Position numbers and translations under genes: made by a program. A stretch of DNA of 37,786 bases from Candidatus Sulfotelmatobacter kueseliae. Lineage in GTDB: Bacteria > Acidobacteriota > Terriglobia > Terriglobales > Acidobacteriaceae. The stretch lies in contig OMOD01000006.1 in NCBI GenBank assembly GCA_900290255.1, positions 1 to 37,786 of the forward strand. Reading direction: 5' to 3'. Below the pieces are notes generated by a model, which saw only the letters and a list, made by a program, of their open reading frames with translations, was not told where the DNA came from and made no database searches. Shown here piece by piece: positions 7,242 to 14,120 of this stretch; the first letter of the stretch is position 1, and the number at the start of each line of letters is the position of its first letter.

Positions 7242-8402
7242 GTGAAACAGGGCAACCATCAAAATTCGACCCAGGGCAATTCGCCGCATGGACACGCTGG
7301 CAACGGCGGCGGTGAGGGCAAAGATCGCCATCTGCACAATCCGATCGAGGACCGTTTGATTCCGCTGGAGCCGCTCGATCTGGGCAAGGTCAAATCGGTT
7401 GACGATCTGGTGCGGGCGATGGCCAAGACCGCTTTCACCGGCCGCCAACTCGGCGAAGCTGCCGACGTGCTTGAAGCCATGGCCCTCGACGAAGATTGTT
7501 TCGTCGTGATGACGCTGGCGGGCGCCATGACCGTGGCCAAGCAGGGGCTGATCATCACCGAATTAATTGATCGGGGCATCGTGAACGCCATTGTCTCGAC
7601 CGGGGCCCTGATGGCACACGGCCTGGTCGAGGCGACGGGGCGAGCGCACTTCCGCGCCAATCCCGAGGTTTCTGACGAGGAACTTTACGACCAAGGCTAC
7701 AACCGCGTTTATGACACGCTGGAGCCGGAGCAGAACCTCGATGACGTCGAGGAAGTGATGTCCAGCGTGCTTGAGACCTGGGATCACAACGAAGTCATGT
7801 GCTCGTACAAGTTGAATCATGCCATCGGGGCATACTTGGCCAAGCACGCGAAGGGACAGCGGGGGATATTGAAGTCGGCGTATGAACAGGGAGTGCCCGT
7901 GTTTGTGCCGGCATTCAGTGATTCGGAAATGGGTCTGGATACGGCGCTGAACAACCGGGTAAGGGAATCGACCGGCAGGCACAAAATTCGCTTCGACCCC
8001 TTCGAGGATCTGGAGCACTTTGCCGCGACCCTGCTGCGGCAGAAGAAGCTGGGCATTTTCACCATCGGCGGCGGAGTGCCGCGCAACTGGTCGCAGCAGT
8101 TTGGGCCGTACATCGAATTGCGCCACCGGCGGCTGAGAGAAAACGTGCCGTTGAAGCGTTATCACTACGGCTTGCGGATTTGTCCGGAGCCGGTCTACTG
8201 GGGCGGACTCTCGGGCAGTCCCTACAGCGAGGCGATCTCGTGGGGCAAGTTCGTTCCTCCGTCGGAAGGCGGGAAGTTCGGAGAAGTCTTTGTAGATGCG
8301 ACCGTGGGGCTGCCGATCATTGTCGCTGCCGTGCTGGAGCGGCTGGAAAAGGCCCACAAGATTGCGCGCAAAGGGAAGAAGGAAGCGGCAAAAGGGAAGT
8401 AG
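7242..8402 (+). CDS. Deoxyhypusine-synthase-like protein (possible homospermidine synthase)
   Basis: Member of the deoxyhypusine synthase family. Bacteria lack the eIF5A substrate, and bacterial members are thought to transfer an aminobutyl group between free polyamines. The GTG start has GGAGG six bases upstream; the first 25 residues are Gly/His/Asn-rich. The Rossmann-like core includes VVMTLAGAMTVAKQGLIITELIDRGIVNAIVSTGALMAHGLVEA. Lys336 in EAISWGK matches the lysine that forms the imine intermediate in the eukaryotic enzyme. The GGGVAKH-type loop is GGGVPRN here (Arg281). The length of 386 aa is typical. Its neighbours are the putrescine genes and an arginine decarboxylase, which fits a polyamine role. 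The exact product (homospermidine or other) is inference. Confidence 0.88.
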   Translation: MKQGNHQNSTQGNSPHGHAGNGGGEGKDRHLHNPIEDRLIPLEPLDLGKVKSVDDLVRAMAKTAFTGRQLGEAADVLEAMALDEDCFVVMTLAGAMTVAKQGLIITELIDRGIVNAIVSTGALMAHGLVEATGRAHFRANPEVSDEELYDQGYNRVYDTLEPEQNLDDVEEVMSSVLETWDHNEVMCSYKLNHAIGAYLAKHAKGQRGILKSAYEQGVPVFVPAFSDSEMGLDTALNNRVRESTGRHKIRFDPFEDLEHFAATLLRQKKLGIFTIGGGVPRNWSQQFGPYIELRHRRLRENVPLKRYHYGLRICPEPVYWGGLSGSPYSEAISWGKFVPPSEGGKFGEVFVDATVGLPIIVAAVLERLEKAHKIARKGKKEAAKGK

Positions 8403-8422
8403 AATCTTGATGATGAGGCTGC

Positions 8423-8452
8423 CCCACCTTTCGCGATTTTTCGAAAGGTGGG
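8423..8452. repeat. Small hairpin element, class A, copy 2
   Basis: CCCACCTTTCG / CGAAAGGTGGG, an 11-bp perfect stem, encloses the loop CGATTTTT. It lies between the convergent deoxyhypusine-synthase-like and DUF2934 genes, six bases from the stop of the latter, and may double as a bidirectional terminator. Confidence 0.75.
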
Positions 8453-8457
8453 TAGAC

Positions 8458-8760
8458 TTACGCGGTTGTCTCGCAGGCGGAATCTGCGGTTGAATCAGCT
8501 GCCGTCTCGGGGTCCTGATCTTCCGTCTTCATGCGGTGGTAGAGCGGTGCAAGTATACTATTTCCAAGCACTTCCGACTCAGCCTGCACCCAATCCTGCA
8601 AGGCGTGCCCATCCGCCTGCCCACGGGTCTCGTAGAGCTGCTGGGCGCGCGAGCGCACCTTGCGCTCGACCATCTTCACCATGAGCTTTTGCTGCTTCCG
8701 TCTGCGGGTCTTGATATCCACTGCTACTCCTCGATTTGGTTTTTGAGTCTGTTCAGCCAT
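8458..8760 (-). CDS. DUF2934-domain small protein
   Basis: A 100-residue soluble protein. Residues about 36-66 (RSRAQQLYETRGQADGHALQDWVQAESEV) match the DUF2934 pattern of an amphipathic helix, then RG..DGH..DDW..AE. This short domain is widespread in acidobacterial and proteobacterial soil genomes, with no established biochemical role. The N-terminal third is strongly basic (TRRRKQQKLMVKMVERKVRSR), which could bind nucleic acid. The C-terminal tail is acidic and Thr/Ala-rich. It stands alone on the minus strand, convergent with the deoxyhypusine-synthase-like gene. Family assignment is good; function is unknown. Confidence 0.8.
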   Translation of the reverse strand: MAEQTQKPNRGVAVDIKTRRRKQQKLMVKMVERKVRSRAQQLYETRGQADGHALQDWVQAESEVLGNSILAPLYHRMKTEDQDPETAADSTADSACETTA

Positions 8761-9021
8761 CTCTATGATAACTGATTGCTGTTAACGGAATATTACATCC
8801 GACAGCGCTCGCCGGTTACCAAAGTGACAATCCTTCCGCGCCGCCAAGTCATTCTATTAGATGTTGCACAAATGAAATGGTTTCAATGGCTTAGCATACT
8901 CCCGGAAGGGAACAACTCAGCCGGGAACAGATGGGCTTCTCGGTTGCGGAATGAAGCTGCTGGAGTTGTTCTGATGCTGACCGCGCAGCGGTCGAGGGAA
9001 GGGGTCGAAAGCCGGCTGCGC

Positions 9022-9616
9022 CTAGTCGAAGATCAGGACCGCCGAAGCGATGACCGTGGTCCACAAGCCGCGTTTGTCGCCGACGGCGGATTGCGTGACG
9101 TTGGCGGTGCGGACGATTTTGTTGGACAGCCGGTAGATCTGTTTCTTCTCGTCCCATGACCGGTCGGGATCAAACTCGACGTTGAGGGTGGTGGCCAGCA
9201 TTTCAGCGGCGAGTTCCTCGGCGTATTCCCCGGCGGCGTCTTCGGTTTCACCGAACGAGTGGTGCTCGCTCAAATAGCCGTAGGTGTTGCGGTCGGCAGG
9301 AATGGCCACGCCGATCGACGATGCCAGCAGGCGAGTTGCGGTCGGCAGGAATGGCCACGCCGATCGACGATGCCAGCAGGCGATGCGGCTCGCGGCTCGA
9401 GTTTTCCGCGACCACGGCGAAAACGACTTCTCCCGGATGCAGATACTTGACGCCTTCCTTGCGCGCCAGCAACTTGCAGTTGGGCGGGAAAATCGAGGAA
9501 ACCCGCACCAGATTCTGGGCGGCGATGCCGGCGTCGCGCAGCGCCAGCTCAAACGAAGTGAGCCGCTCACGGTGCTTCCCAACTCCCTTGGTGAAGAAAA
9601 TCCGTTTGGGAACCAT
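9022..9616 (-). pseudogene. Pyruvoyl-dependent arginine decarboxylase, frameshifted by a 49-bp duplication
   Basis: The intact family makes agmatine from arginine using a pyruvoyl group generated by self-cleavage. The start [22 protein letters not shown] is classic, with its ATG at 9616. [11 protein letters not shown] contains the Ser-Ser cleavage site. The second half, [35 protein letters not shown], continues the family in another frame. The shift is caused by a perfect tandem duplication at 9286-9383 (two 49-bp copies; 49 is not divisible by 3). As written, translation stops after about 122 residues. Removing one copy leaves 546 bp, an exact 181-residue protein of normal length. Either the gene was recently inactivated or an extra copy was introduced in assembly. 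Upstream on the same strand lies only repeat DNA. Confidence 0.88.
9286..9383. repeat. Perfect 49-bp tandem duplication (2 copies)
   Basis: Bases 9286-9334 and 9335-9383 are identical. The unit starts GTTGCGGTCGGCAGG and ends CCAGCAGGCGA. It lies inside the arginine decarboxylase gene, over the region encoding [16 protein letters not shown], and shifts the frame. Confidence 0.95.
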
Positions 9617-9763
9617 GTCTTTGCCCAATTCCGTGATCCTCCGCAGTGAAAAAATAGTGGTTAAGAAAGCACAATCTAACACAACGCGTTGTAAAGGAAT
9701 TATGAATTTGCGGGGAGAGCCAAAAAAATACGGGAGGCGCGGGCGGCAGCTGCTCAGGGACTC

Positions 9764-9882
9764 CGGCGTCATCCCGACGTCCCGCGTTCTCACCAGCGGG
9801 ACGAGGGATCTCCCGTGCAACCGCTCGTGTTAGGGAGATCCCTCGCTCCGCCTGAAAAACGGCTACGCTCGGGATGACGCCG
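9764..9882. repeat. Long palindromic element, class C, copy 1
   Basis: Outer arms CGGCGTCATCCCGA (9764-9777) and TCGGGATGACGCCG (9869-9882) are perfect reverse complements. Inner arms GAGGGATCTCCC (9803-9814) and GGGAGATCCCTC (9833-9844) are too. A small CCCGC/GCGGG hairpin sits between the outer and inner left arms. The element fills the region upstream of the arginine decarboxylase gene. A relative lies at 29890-30018. Confidence 0.85.
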
Positions 9883-9912
9883 TGAGGCGTGGGTACTAGC
9901 TGAGGGAGTAGT

Positions 9913-10260
9913 TCACTGGGCCGCTTTGACGGAGCTGACGGTGATGGTGTTGTCCTTCTCGGTGCCCGTCACCGTGACCTTCGCCCCGGCCTGCTTGTCG
10001 AGCGTGGCCAGGGCGTCTTTGTCGGTGGCATCGAGCGTGTAGACCTTGTCGCCCACAACGAGCGCGTATTTTGACCCCTTCGCCACGCAGCCCCGGGTGC
10101 AGCCGGCCGCGTCTCCGGGCATGGCGTGCTTGGCGCCGCACATCGCGTCACTGACGATGCCGGTATAGGTTTTACCTTTGGCAAATGCGGAAACGGTCAA
10201 GCCTGAGGCCATAACCAGAGCCAGCAGCGCGAATCCGAACTTCTGGAAGCAGGATTTCAT
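9913..10260 (-). CDS. Small secreted protein with cysteine motif
   Basis: The ATG at 10260 has AAGGAGAG upstream. Residues 1-27 form a clear signal peptide (MKSCFQKFGFALLALVMASGL..., cleavage after SAFA). The mature 88 residues begin KGKTYTGIVSDAMCGAKHAM and contain three Cys in SDAMCGAKHAMPGDAAGCTRGCVAKG. A small beta-rich part follows (YALVVGDKVYTLDATDK...ALATLDKQAGAKVTVTGTEKDNTITVSSVK), resembling an OB-like fold. Similar short exported proteins are frequent in Acidobacteriota and are annotated without function. A periplasmic metal-binding or redox role is possible from the Cys/His pattern but unproven. Confidence 0.82.
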   Translation of the reverse strand: MKSCFQKFGFALLALVMASGLTVSAFAKGKTYTGIVSDAMCGAKHAMPGDAAGCTRGCVAKGSKYALVVGDKVYTLDATDKDALATLDKQAGAKVTVTGTEKDNTITVSSVKAAQ

Positions 10261-10554
10261 TCTTATCTCTCCTTGGAATCTGTAGCCCGTGGCCCCGCGC
10301 GGGGCGCAAAGCTTCTTTGTAGCAGATGCATTCCGTCAGCCAGAAGATACAAGGAATCCGCCGATTCTCCATCGCCAACGCCTAGAGCTGGTCTCGCAAA
10401 TGGTCTTGCGCCCGGCGAGGGCCAAGCCCTCAGGGGCTAAAGCCCAGCGTTTATGCGGCCCTTGGCGGCCCGGCTGAAGCCGGGCCCTACCCAAAACCTA
10501 TTTATGAAACCAGTTCTATGAATCCCGGCCATTGATGTTTCGCGCACCAGGAAC

Positions 10555-10589
10555 AAAAATGCGGGGACGCGCATCGCGCTCATCCCCGC
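10555..10589 (-). terminator. Rho-independent terminator, minus strand
   Basis: Read on the minus strand, GCGGGGA ... TCCCCGC (10589-10583 and 10567-10561), with an inner GCGC/GCGC stem, is followed by ATTTTTG. It lies 250 bp after the stop of the POTRA-protein gene, so it ends either that transcript or a small RNA starting between 10838 and 10600. Confidence 0.75.
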
Positions 10590-10599
10590 TTCGTGCCTG

Positions 10600-10760
10600 G
10601 ATCCTGAGGGGGTCGGGACTCCGGGCGACGGCCCAAGGGTATCGGCGAGGAAGTTGTTGCGGCGAAAAAACCTGTCTCTTGTTACGAAAACCGAACAGGC
10701 GCACGGAGTCTGAACTCGGGGCCTTCGGGCGGGACTAGCGCGGGTTCACAGATGATGTGC
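10600..10760 (-). ncRNA. Candidate structured small RNA
   Basis: Pairs that could form are GACTCCG (10617-10623) with CGGAGTC (10704-10710), and inside this CCTGT (10671-10675) with ACAGG (10695-10699). On the minus strand the latter is followed by six Ts, and the strong terminator at 10589 lies further on. No reading frame here looks coding. It could simply be the 3' untranslated region of the POTRA gene with two terminators. No known RNA family was recognised. Confidence 0.3.
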
Positions 10761-10773
10761 CCGGCCTTAGAAT

Positions 10774-10812
10774 GGCGAGCTACGCTCGCCCGCCCGGACG
10801 AGGGCGTCCGGG
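10774..10812. repeat. Class D palindromes, copy 1
   Basis: GGCGAG...CTCGCC (10774-10790) is followed by CCCGGACG/CGTCCGGG around AGGG (10793-10812). Similar hairpins with related stems occur at 27131-27191 in the sdh operon. Confidence 0.65.
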
Positions 10813-10838
10813 CCTCCACGGCCCCGGGTGAATCCGCC

Positions 10839-12182
10839 CTAGTTCGGAGCTTTCACCGAATAAATGATGTCCACGTCCACGGTTTTGTCGCGAACGTTGG
10901 CCGTTACATGGGGAGAGACTTCCCAGTCCAGACGCGAGGGGAGCAGTTTGTGCGCCTGGGGCAGGTAGCTGTCGAGGTAGGTAGCATCGTAGACGTCTCC
11001 CTGGCGGAGCTTCCAGGCGTCGCGAAGCTTGGCGGTCAGAGAGTTGTCGAGGCCGCGAAACTCCAGGTCGCCCATGTGGTAGACCGGGCCTTCGGTAACC
11101 TCCAGGCGAACGGTCACAGTCCCGGCCGCATCGTTAAACTGCGCCTGGACCTTAATGGACGCAGTGATGAGGCCGCGCGATCCGTACAGCTTCTGCACTT
11201 CCTCCAACTCTTCGGCGAGACGGACGGTGTTGGCCGGCTTGCCCAGCGCGGCGGGAACCATTTTCTGGAGGGTGTCGGTGGGAAACTCGTGATTGCCCGC
11301 CCACTCCAGGCTTTTCAGCGTGTATTGCGCGCCGGGCGTGATGGCGAAGGTTACATCTACGACCGTCTGGTTCCGCGGACCTTCTTCGGGCTCGGCGGCA
11401 GGTTCTGCCACCACCTTGGGTTGGGGCTCTCCGCAAACGGCTTTCAAATGGCCGCGGCCGTAATAGACGGGCAGGAGTTGCCGCTGGACGAACAGGTCGA
11501 GACGCGTGCGGGAATATTCACGTCCGGAAAACGCCTGGGCGGCCGCCTCGAGCGCGGGCAGGTCGGCCGCGGCGACTCCGGTGAACTCGATGTTGCGGAC
11601 ACGAATGAGCACGTCAGAGACGCTGTACTGAATTGCCTCCACGGGCCCGTCGGGCTTGCTGAGGCGCAGGTAGTTCACATGACCGGGGACTGCGTTTTCG
11701 ACCAGCATCGCCTGCAGTACGTCAGATACCTCGTCGGCCATGCGGCCAGAGATGGGCAGCTCTCCATCAAAAAGAGGCGCATGCTCTTTAACCCGCCGGC
11801 GGATTTCCGCGTCAGAGAACCAGACAAAGTCTTCGAAGCGGGCAGGAACGAATTTGTCCGCGTCAGTGACTTGCAGTTCGAGCTTGGTTCCGGCGGCGGT
11901 ATACGAGTAGGTGTAGCCGATGTCGCGGAAGGCGCCCGTATCACCCAGGCGGCGGGCGGCTTTCTTGAAATCGTCTTCGCCGACGGCAGTGTTCAGCTGA
12001 AGGCCAGTGGTAGCAGCGATAGCGTCTTCGGCGAAGCGCTTGCTTCCGCTGACTTTGATGGCAATTAGCTGCCGGGCCGAAGCGGGCATCTGCGCCAACG
12101 GCTTCTGCGCGGATTGCCCCGAGGCCAGCGGGTGCAGCCCGCAAACCAGCAGCAAAAACAGGAGTGGGTGTGCCTTGGTCAT
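10839..12182 (-). CDS. Exported POTRA-domain protein without a barrel
   Basis: A signal peptide (MTKAHPLLFLLLVCGLHPLASG) is followed by several POTRA-like modules, the repeats that bind outer-membrane protein substrates in BamA/TamA. IAIKVSGSKRFAEDAIAATTGLQLNTAV is a typical first module. RNIEFTGVAAADLPALEAAAQAFSGREYSRTRLDLFVQRQLLPVYYGRGHLKA and KSLEWAGNHEFPTDTLQKMV...LYGSRGLITASIKVQAQ are clear later ones, the last ending in VTEGPVYHMGDLEFRG. A Pro/Glu spacer (EPAAEPEEGP) separates two modules. At 447 aa it ends with no room for a 16-strand barrel, so it is a periplasmic partner rather than an insertase. It overlaps the LysR gene stop by four bases (ATGA), so translation is probably coupled. 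Confidence 0.82.
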   Translation of the reverse strand: MTKAHPLLFLLLVCGLHPLASGQSAQKPLAQMPASARQLIAIKVSGSKRFAEDAIAATTGLQLNTAVGEDDFKKAARRLGDTGAFRDIGYTYSYTAAGTKLELQVTDADKFVPARFEDFVWFSDAEIRRRVKEHAPLFDGELPISGRMADEVSDVLQAMLVENAVPGHVNYLRLSKPDGPVEAIQYSVSDVLIRVRNIEFTGVAAADLPALEAAAQAFSGREYSRTRLDLFVQRQLLPVYYGRGHLKAVCGEPQPKVVAEPAAEPEEGPRNQTVVDVTFAITPGAQYTLKSLEWAGNHEFPTDTLQKMVPAALGKPANTVRLAEELEEVQKLYGSRGLITASIKVQAQFNDAAGTVTVRLEVTEGPVYHMGDLEFRGLDNSLTAKLRDAWKLRQGDVYDATYLDSYLPQAHKLLPSRLDWEVSPHVTANVRDKTVDVDIIYSVKAPN

Positions 12183-13090
12183 CTACCGGGGGCCGAAACC
12201 AATTGTTGCGTGGATTTATGTTTCACGGCAATGTCAATGAAGGCCAGCGCGGCGCGGCTCAGGGCTTTGTCTTTGCGGAAGACCAGGGCCAAGTCGCGGC
12301 GAACCTGGGCGTCGGCGATGGATATGGCCGCGAGAACCTTGGCCCGAACGTCATCATCCACGTTCGAGCGTGCGATAAAGCCGACGCCGACCTCGGCGGC
12401 CACGAAACGTTTCAGCAGTTCGCTGGAATCGAGCTCCATGGCGACGTTGGGTTTCAGGCGCCGCTCGTGAAAGAGTTCCTCGATCGCGTCGCGCGTGTGC
12501 CCGGCTTTGGGCAGAACCAGGGGGAACCTGGCCACGTCCGCGATGGTCGCCGATTTCATTTTTCCCAGCGGATGCCGTGGCGGTGCGATGATAACCAACT
12601 CATCGCGATGGATGAGCACCACGGTCAGGCGGTTGTCCGTCACGGGCAGCGAAATCACGCCAAAGTCCACCGAGTTGTCGATCACCGACTCCAGAATCTT
12701 GGCATAGTCAGCCCGTTTGATGTTCACCGACACGTCGGGGTATTGCTTCTTGAAGTCGGCGAATACGTAGGGAAGGATGTGCAGGCAAGTGCCTTCGTTC
12801 GCGCCCACGATGATCTCTCCCCGGGGCACGCGCTCCATCTCGGCAATCGTGACCAGCATGGACTTGCGGGCATCGAGCGTTTCCTCGACGTACTTCAGAA
12901 AAGCTTTGCCCGCGGCGGTGAGTGAAACCTTGCCTCCAGAACGGTCGAACAGCCTGGCGCCGACTTCTTCCTCCAGCCCGCGAATCTGCGACGAAATGGC
13001 CGGCTGGGTGCGGAAACGTTTCTCCGCCGCCCGCGAAAACGAGGCGTGCCGCGCCACTTCGAGAAACGTCTGGAGCTGGTCAAAATCCAT
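12179..13090 (-). CDS. LysR-family transcriptional regulator
   Basis: A cytoplasmic DNA-binding regulator of 303 aa. The N-terminal winged helix-turn-helix is standard: FLEVARHASFSRAAEKRFRTQPAISSQIRGLEEEVGARLFDRSGGKVSLTAAG. A linker helix and a periplasmic-binding-like effector domain follow (from about residue 90, GEIIVGANEGTCLHILPYVFADFKKQYPDV). The overall pattern resembles CysL/CysB-like members, but the effector is not predictable. The start overlaps the SGNH hydrolase gene by 11 bp and its stop overlaps the POTRA gene by four, so all three form one transcription unit. That is unusual for a LysR gene, which is normally divergent from its target. Confidence 0.93.
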   Translation of the reverse strand: MDFDQLQTFLEVARHASFSRAAEKRFRTQPAISSQIRGLEEEVGARLFDRSGGKVSLTAAGKAFLKYVEETLDARKSMLVTIAEMERVPRGEIIVGANEGTCLHILPYVFADFKKQYPDVSVNIKRADYAKILESVIDNSVDFGVISLPVTDNRLTVVLIHRDELVIIAPPRHPLGKMKSATIADVARFPLVLPKAGHTRDAIEELFHERRLKPNVAMELDSSELLKRFVAAEVGVGFIARSNVDDDVRAKVLAAISIADAQVRRDLALVFRKDKALSRAALAFIDIAVKHKSTQQLVSAPGR

Positions 13091-13838
13091 GCGACCCTTG
13101 CGAAATGACGTTGCCGGAAGGGAATGGTAGCGAGGTTGTGGCCGCCGGTCCGAAACGTTGTATGAGCACCGGTTTAATGATTGACAACCACAACTGATAG
13201 CACTTGGGGCTGGGGTGCAGGCCGTCGCCGTTCAGCAAATCGCGCCGCGGCTTGCCCGCCGAGTCCAGCATGGGCGAGCTGATGTCAATGAATTGCACCC
13301 GCTCCTGGGTGCGTGCGAATGCGGCGATGAGGGCGTTCGCCCGCTGCATTTCCGGCCACCGGTTCCACCGCAGGGTCGAAGGCTTGATCGAGAGATAGTA
13401 GATCCAGGTCTCAGGCAAGGCGCTGTGGACGATCTCGACGAACTGCTGGAAGTCGGCGAGCACCGTCTCCGGCGATTTCAACGCCGGCCAGGAAAGATCA
13501 TTGTCACCGCAATAGAGCACAACCGCGTTGGGATGGTAGGGAAGGATGATGCGATGGGCGAAGCGGTTGACCTGGAAGAGTTGAGAGCCGCCGAAGCCGC
13601 GGTTGATTACGTCGAGAGGCTTCATGTCGTCGGCGAGCGTATCCCACAACCGAATACTCGAACTGCCAGTAAAGACGATGACGCCCGGCTTGGGCTGCGC
13701 AACCCGATCACTTTGTTCATAACTGCGGATCTCGGTCTCCCAGGACTCTGCCTTGCCCAATCTCCAGTAGGCTAAGCCTGCCGCCACCATGAGGAGCACG
13801 ACCAAGATCAGCGCCAGTCTTAGAAGAAACCTTTGCAT
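13080..13838 (-). CDS. SGNH/GDSL-type hydrolase, membrane-anchored
   Basis: The ATG at 13838 begins MQRFLLRLALILVVLLMVAAGLAYW, an N-terminal signal anchor. An earlier ATG at 13904 adds a poorly fitting stretch and is less likely. The SGNH blocks are present: FTGSSSIRLW (block I nucleophile Ser), NRGFGGSQ (block II Gly), YCGDNDL (block III Asn) and DGLHPS (block V Asp-His). The family includes esterases, lipases and acyl-hydrolases acting on lipids or acylated glycans; the substrate is unknown here. At 252 aa it is of normal size and should act in the periplasm. It is first in the overlapping unit with the LysR regulator and POTRA protein. Confidence 0.87.
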   Translation of the reverse strand: MQRFLLRLALILVVLLMVAAGLAYWRLGKAESWETEIRSYEQSDRVAQPKPGVIVFTGSSSIRLWDTLADDMKPLDVINRGFGGSQLFQVNRFAHRIILPYHPNAVVLYCGDNDLSWPALKSPETVLADFQQFVEIVHSALPETWIYYLSIKPSTLRWNRWPEMQRANALIAAFARTQERVQFIDISSPMLDSAGKPRRDLLNGDGLHPSPKCYQLWLSIIKPVLIQRFGPAATTSLPFPSGNVISQGSHGF

Positions 13839-14091
13839 AACAGATCGAAACGCTCCTTCAGGTCCAAACCGAACGGGACACGGATGCAAACGTCCGTTCC
13901 GCATGCCCAGTATAAAGTCGAGTTATCAGGTCTATAAGAACAATCGAATTGCCAACATCCACGCGAGGCTTTACACTCCTCGGTCCTGCGCAACCGGACC
14001 GATTGTAGCAGTCTGTCGGCCGGGTGCCCCATTTCTCGCGTGCTTTGCGCGGGACGTGGGACTTCTGCTAGTAATCGCCCCGATTTTCATA

Positions 14092-14115
14092 CGGGAGTGC
14101 GCTCCCGGCAAGGAG
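14092..14115 (+). promoter_or_regulatory. Hairpin next to the glnA ribosome-binding site
   Basis: CGGGAG (14092-14097) and CTCCCG (14102-14107) pair around TGCG, two bases before AAGGAG (14110-14115) and 13 before the glnA ATG. The position would allow the fold to affect initiation, but no regulator is known. Confidence 0.35.
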
Positions 14116-14120
14116 TCCTC

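Larger units (their letters stand above)
10261..10838. other. 578-bp intergenic region with repeats and minus-strand terminators
   Basis: No convincing protein gene is seen. From left to right it holds a GGGGCTAAAGCCC...GGCTGAAGCCGGGCCC palindromic patch (about 10410-10490), a minus-strand terminator at 10555-10589, a folded-looking stretch at 10617-10710 and class D palindromes at 10774-10812. It separates two minus-strand genes. Confidence 0.6.

Noticed and set aside
10600..10760. 6S RNA, RNase P RNA, tmRNA or SRP RNA
   Set aside because: None of the conserved blocks of these RNAs could be found, so it is only a generic structured candidate.
10752..12068. 438-codon open frame on the plus strand
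   Set aside because: It is antisense to the POTRA-protein gene, which has a signal peptide and clear modules. The plus frame has no family similarity.
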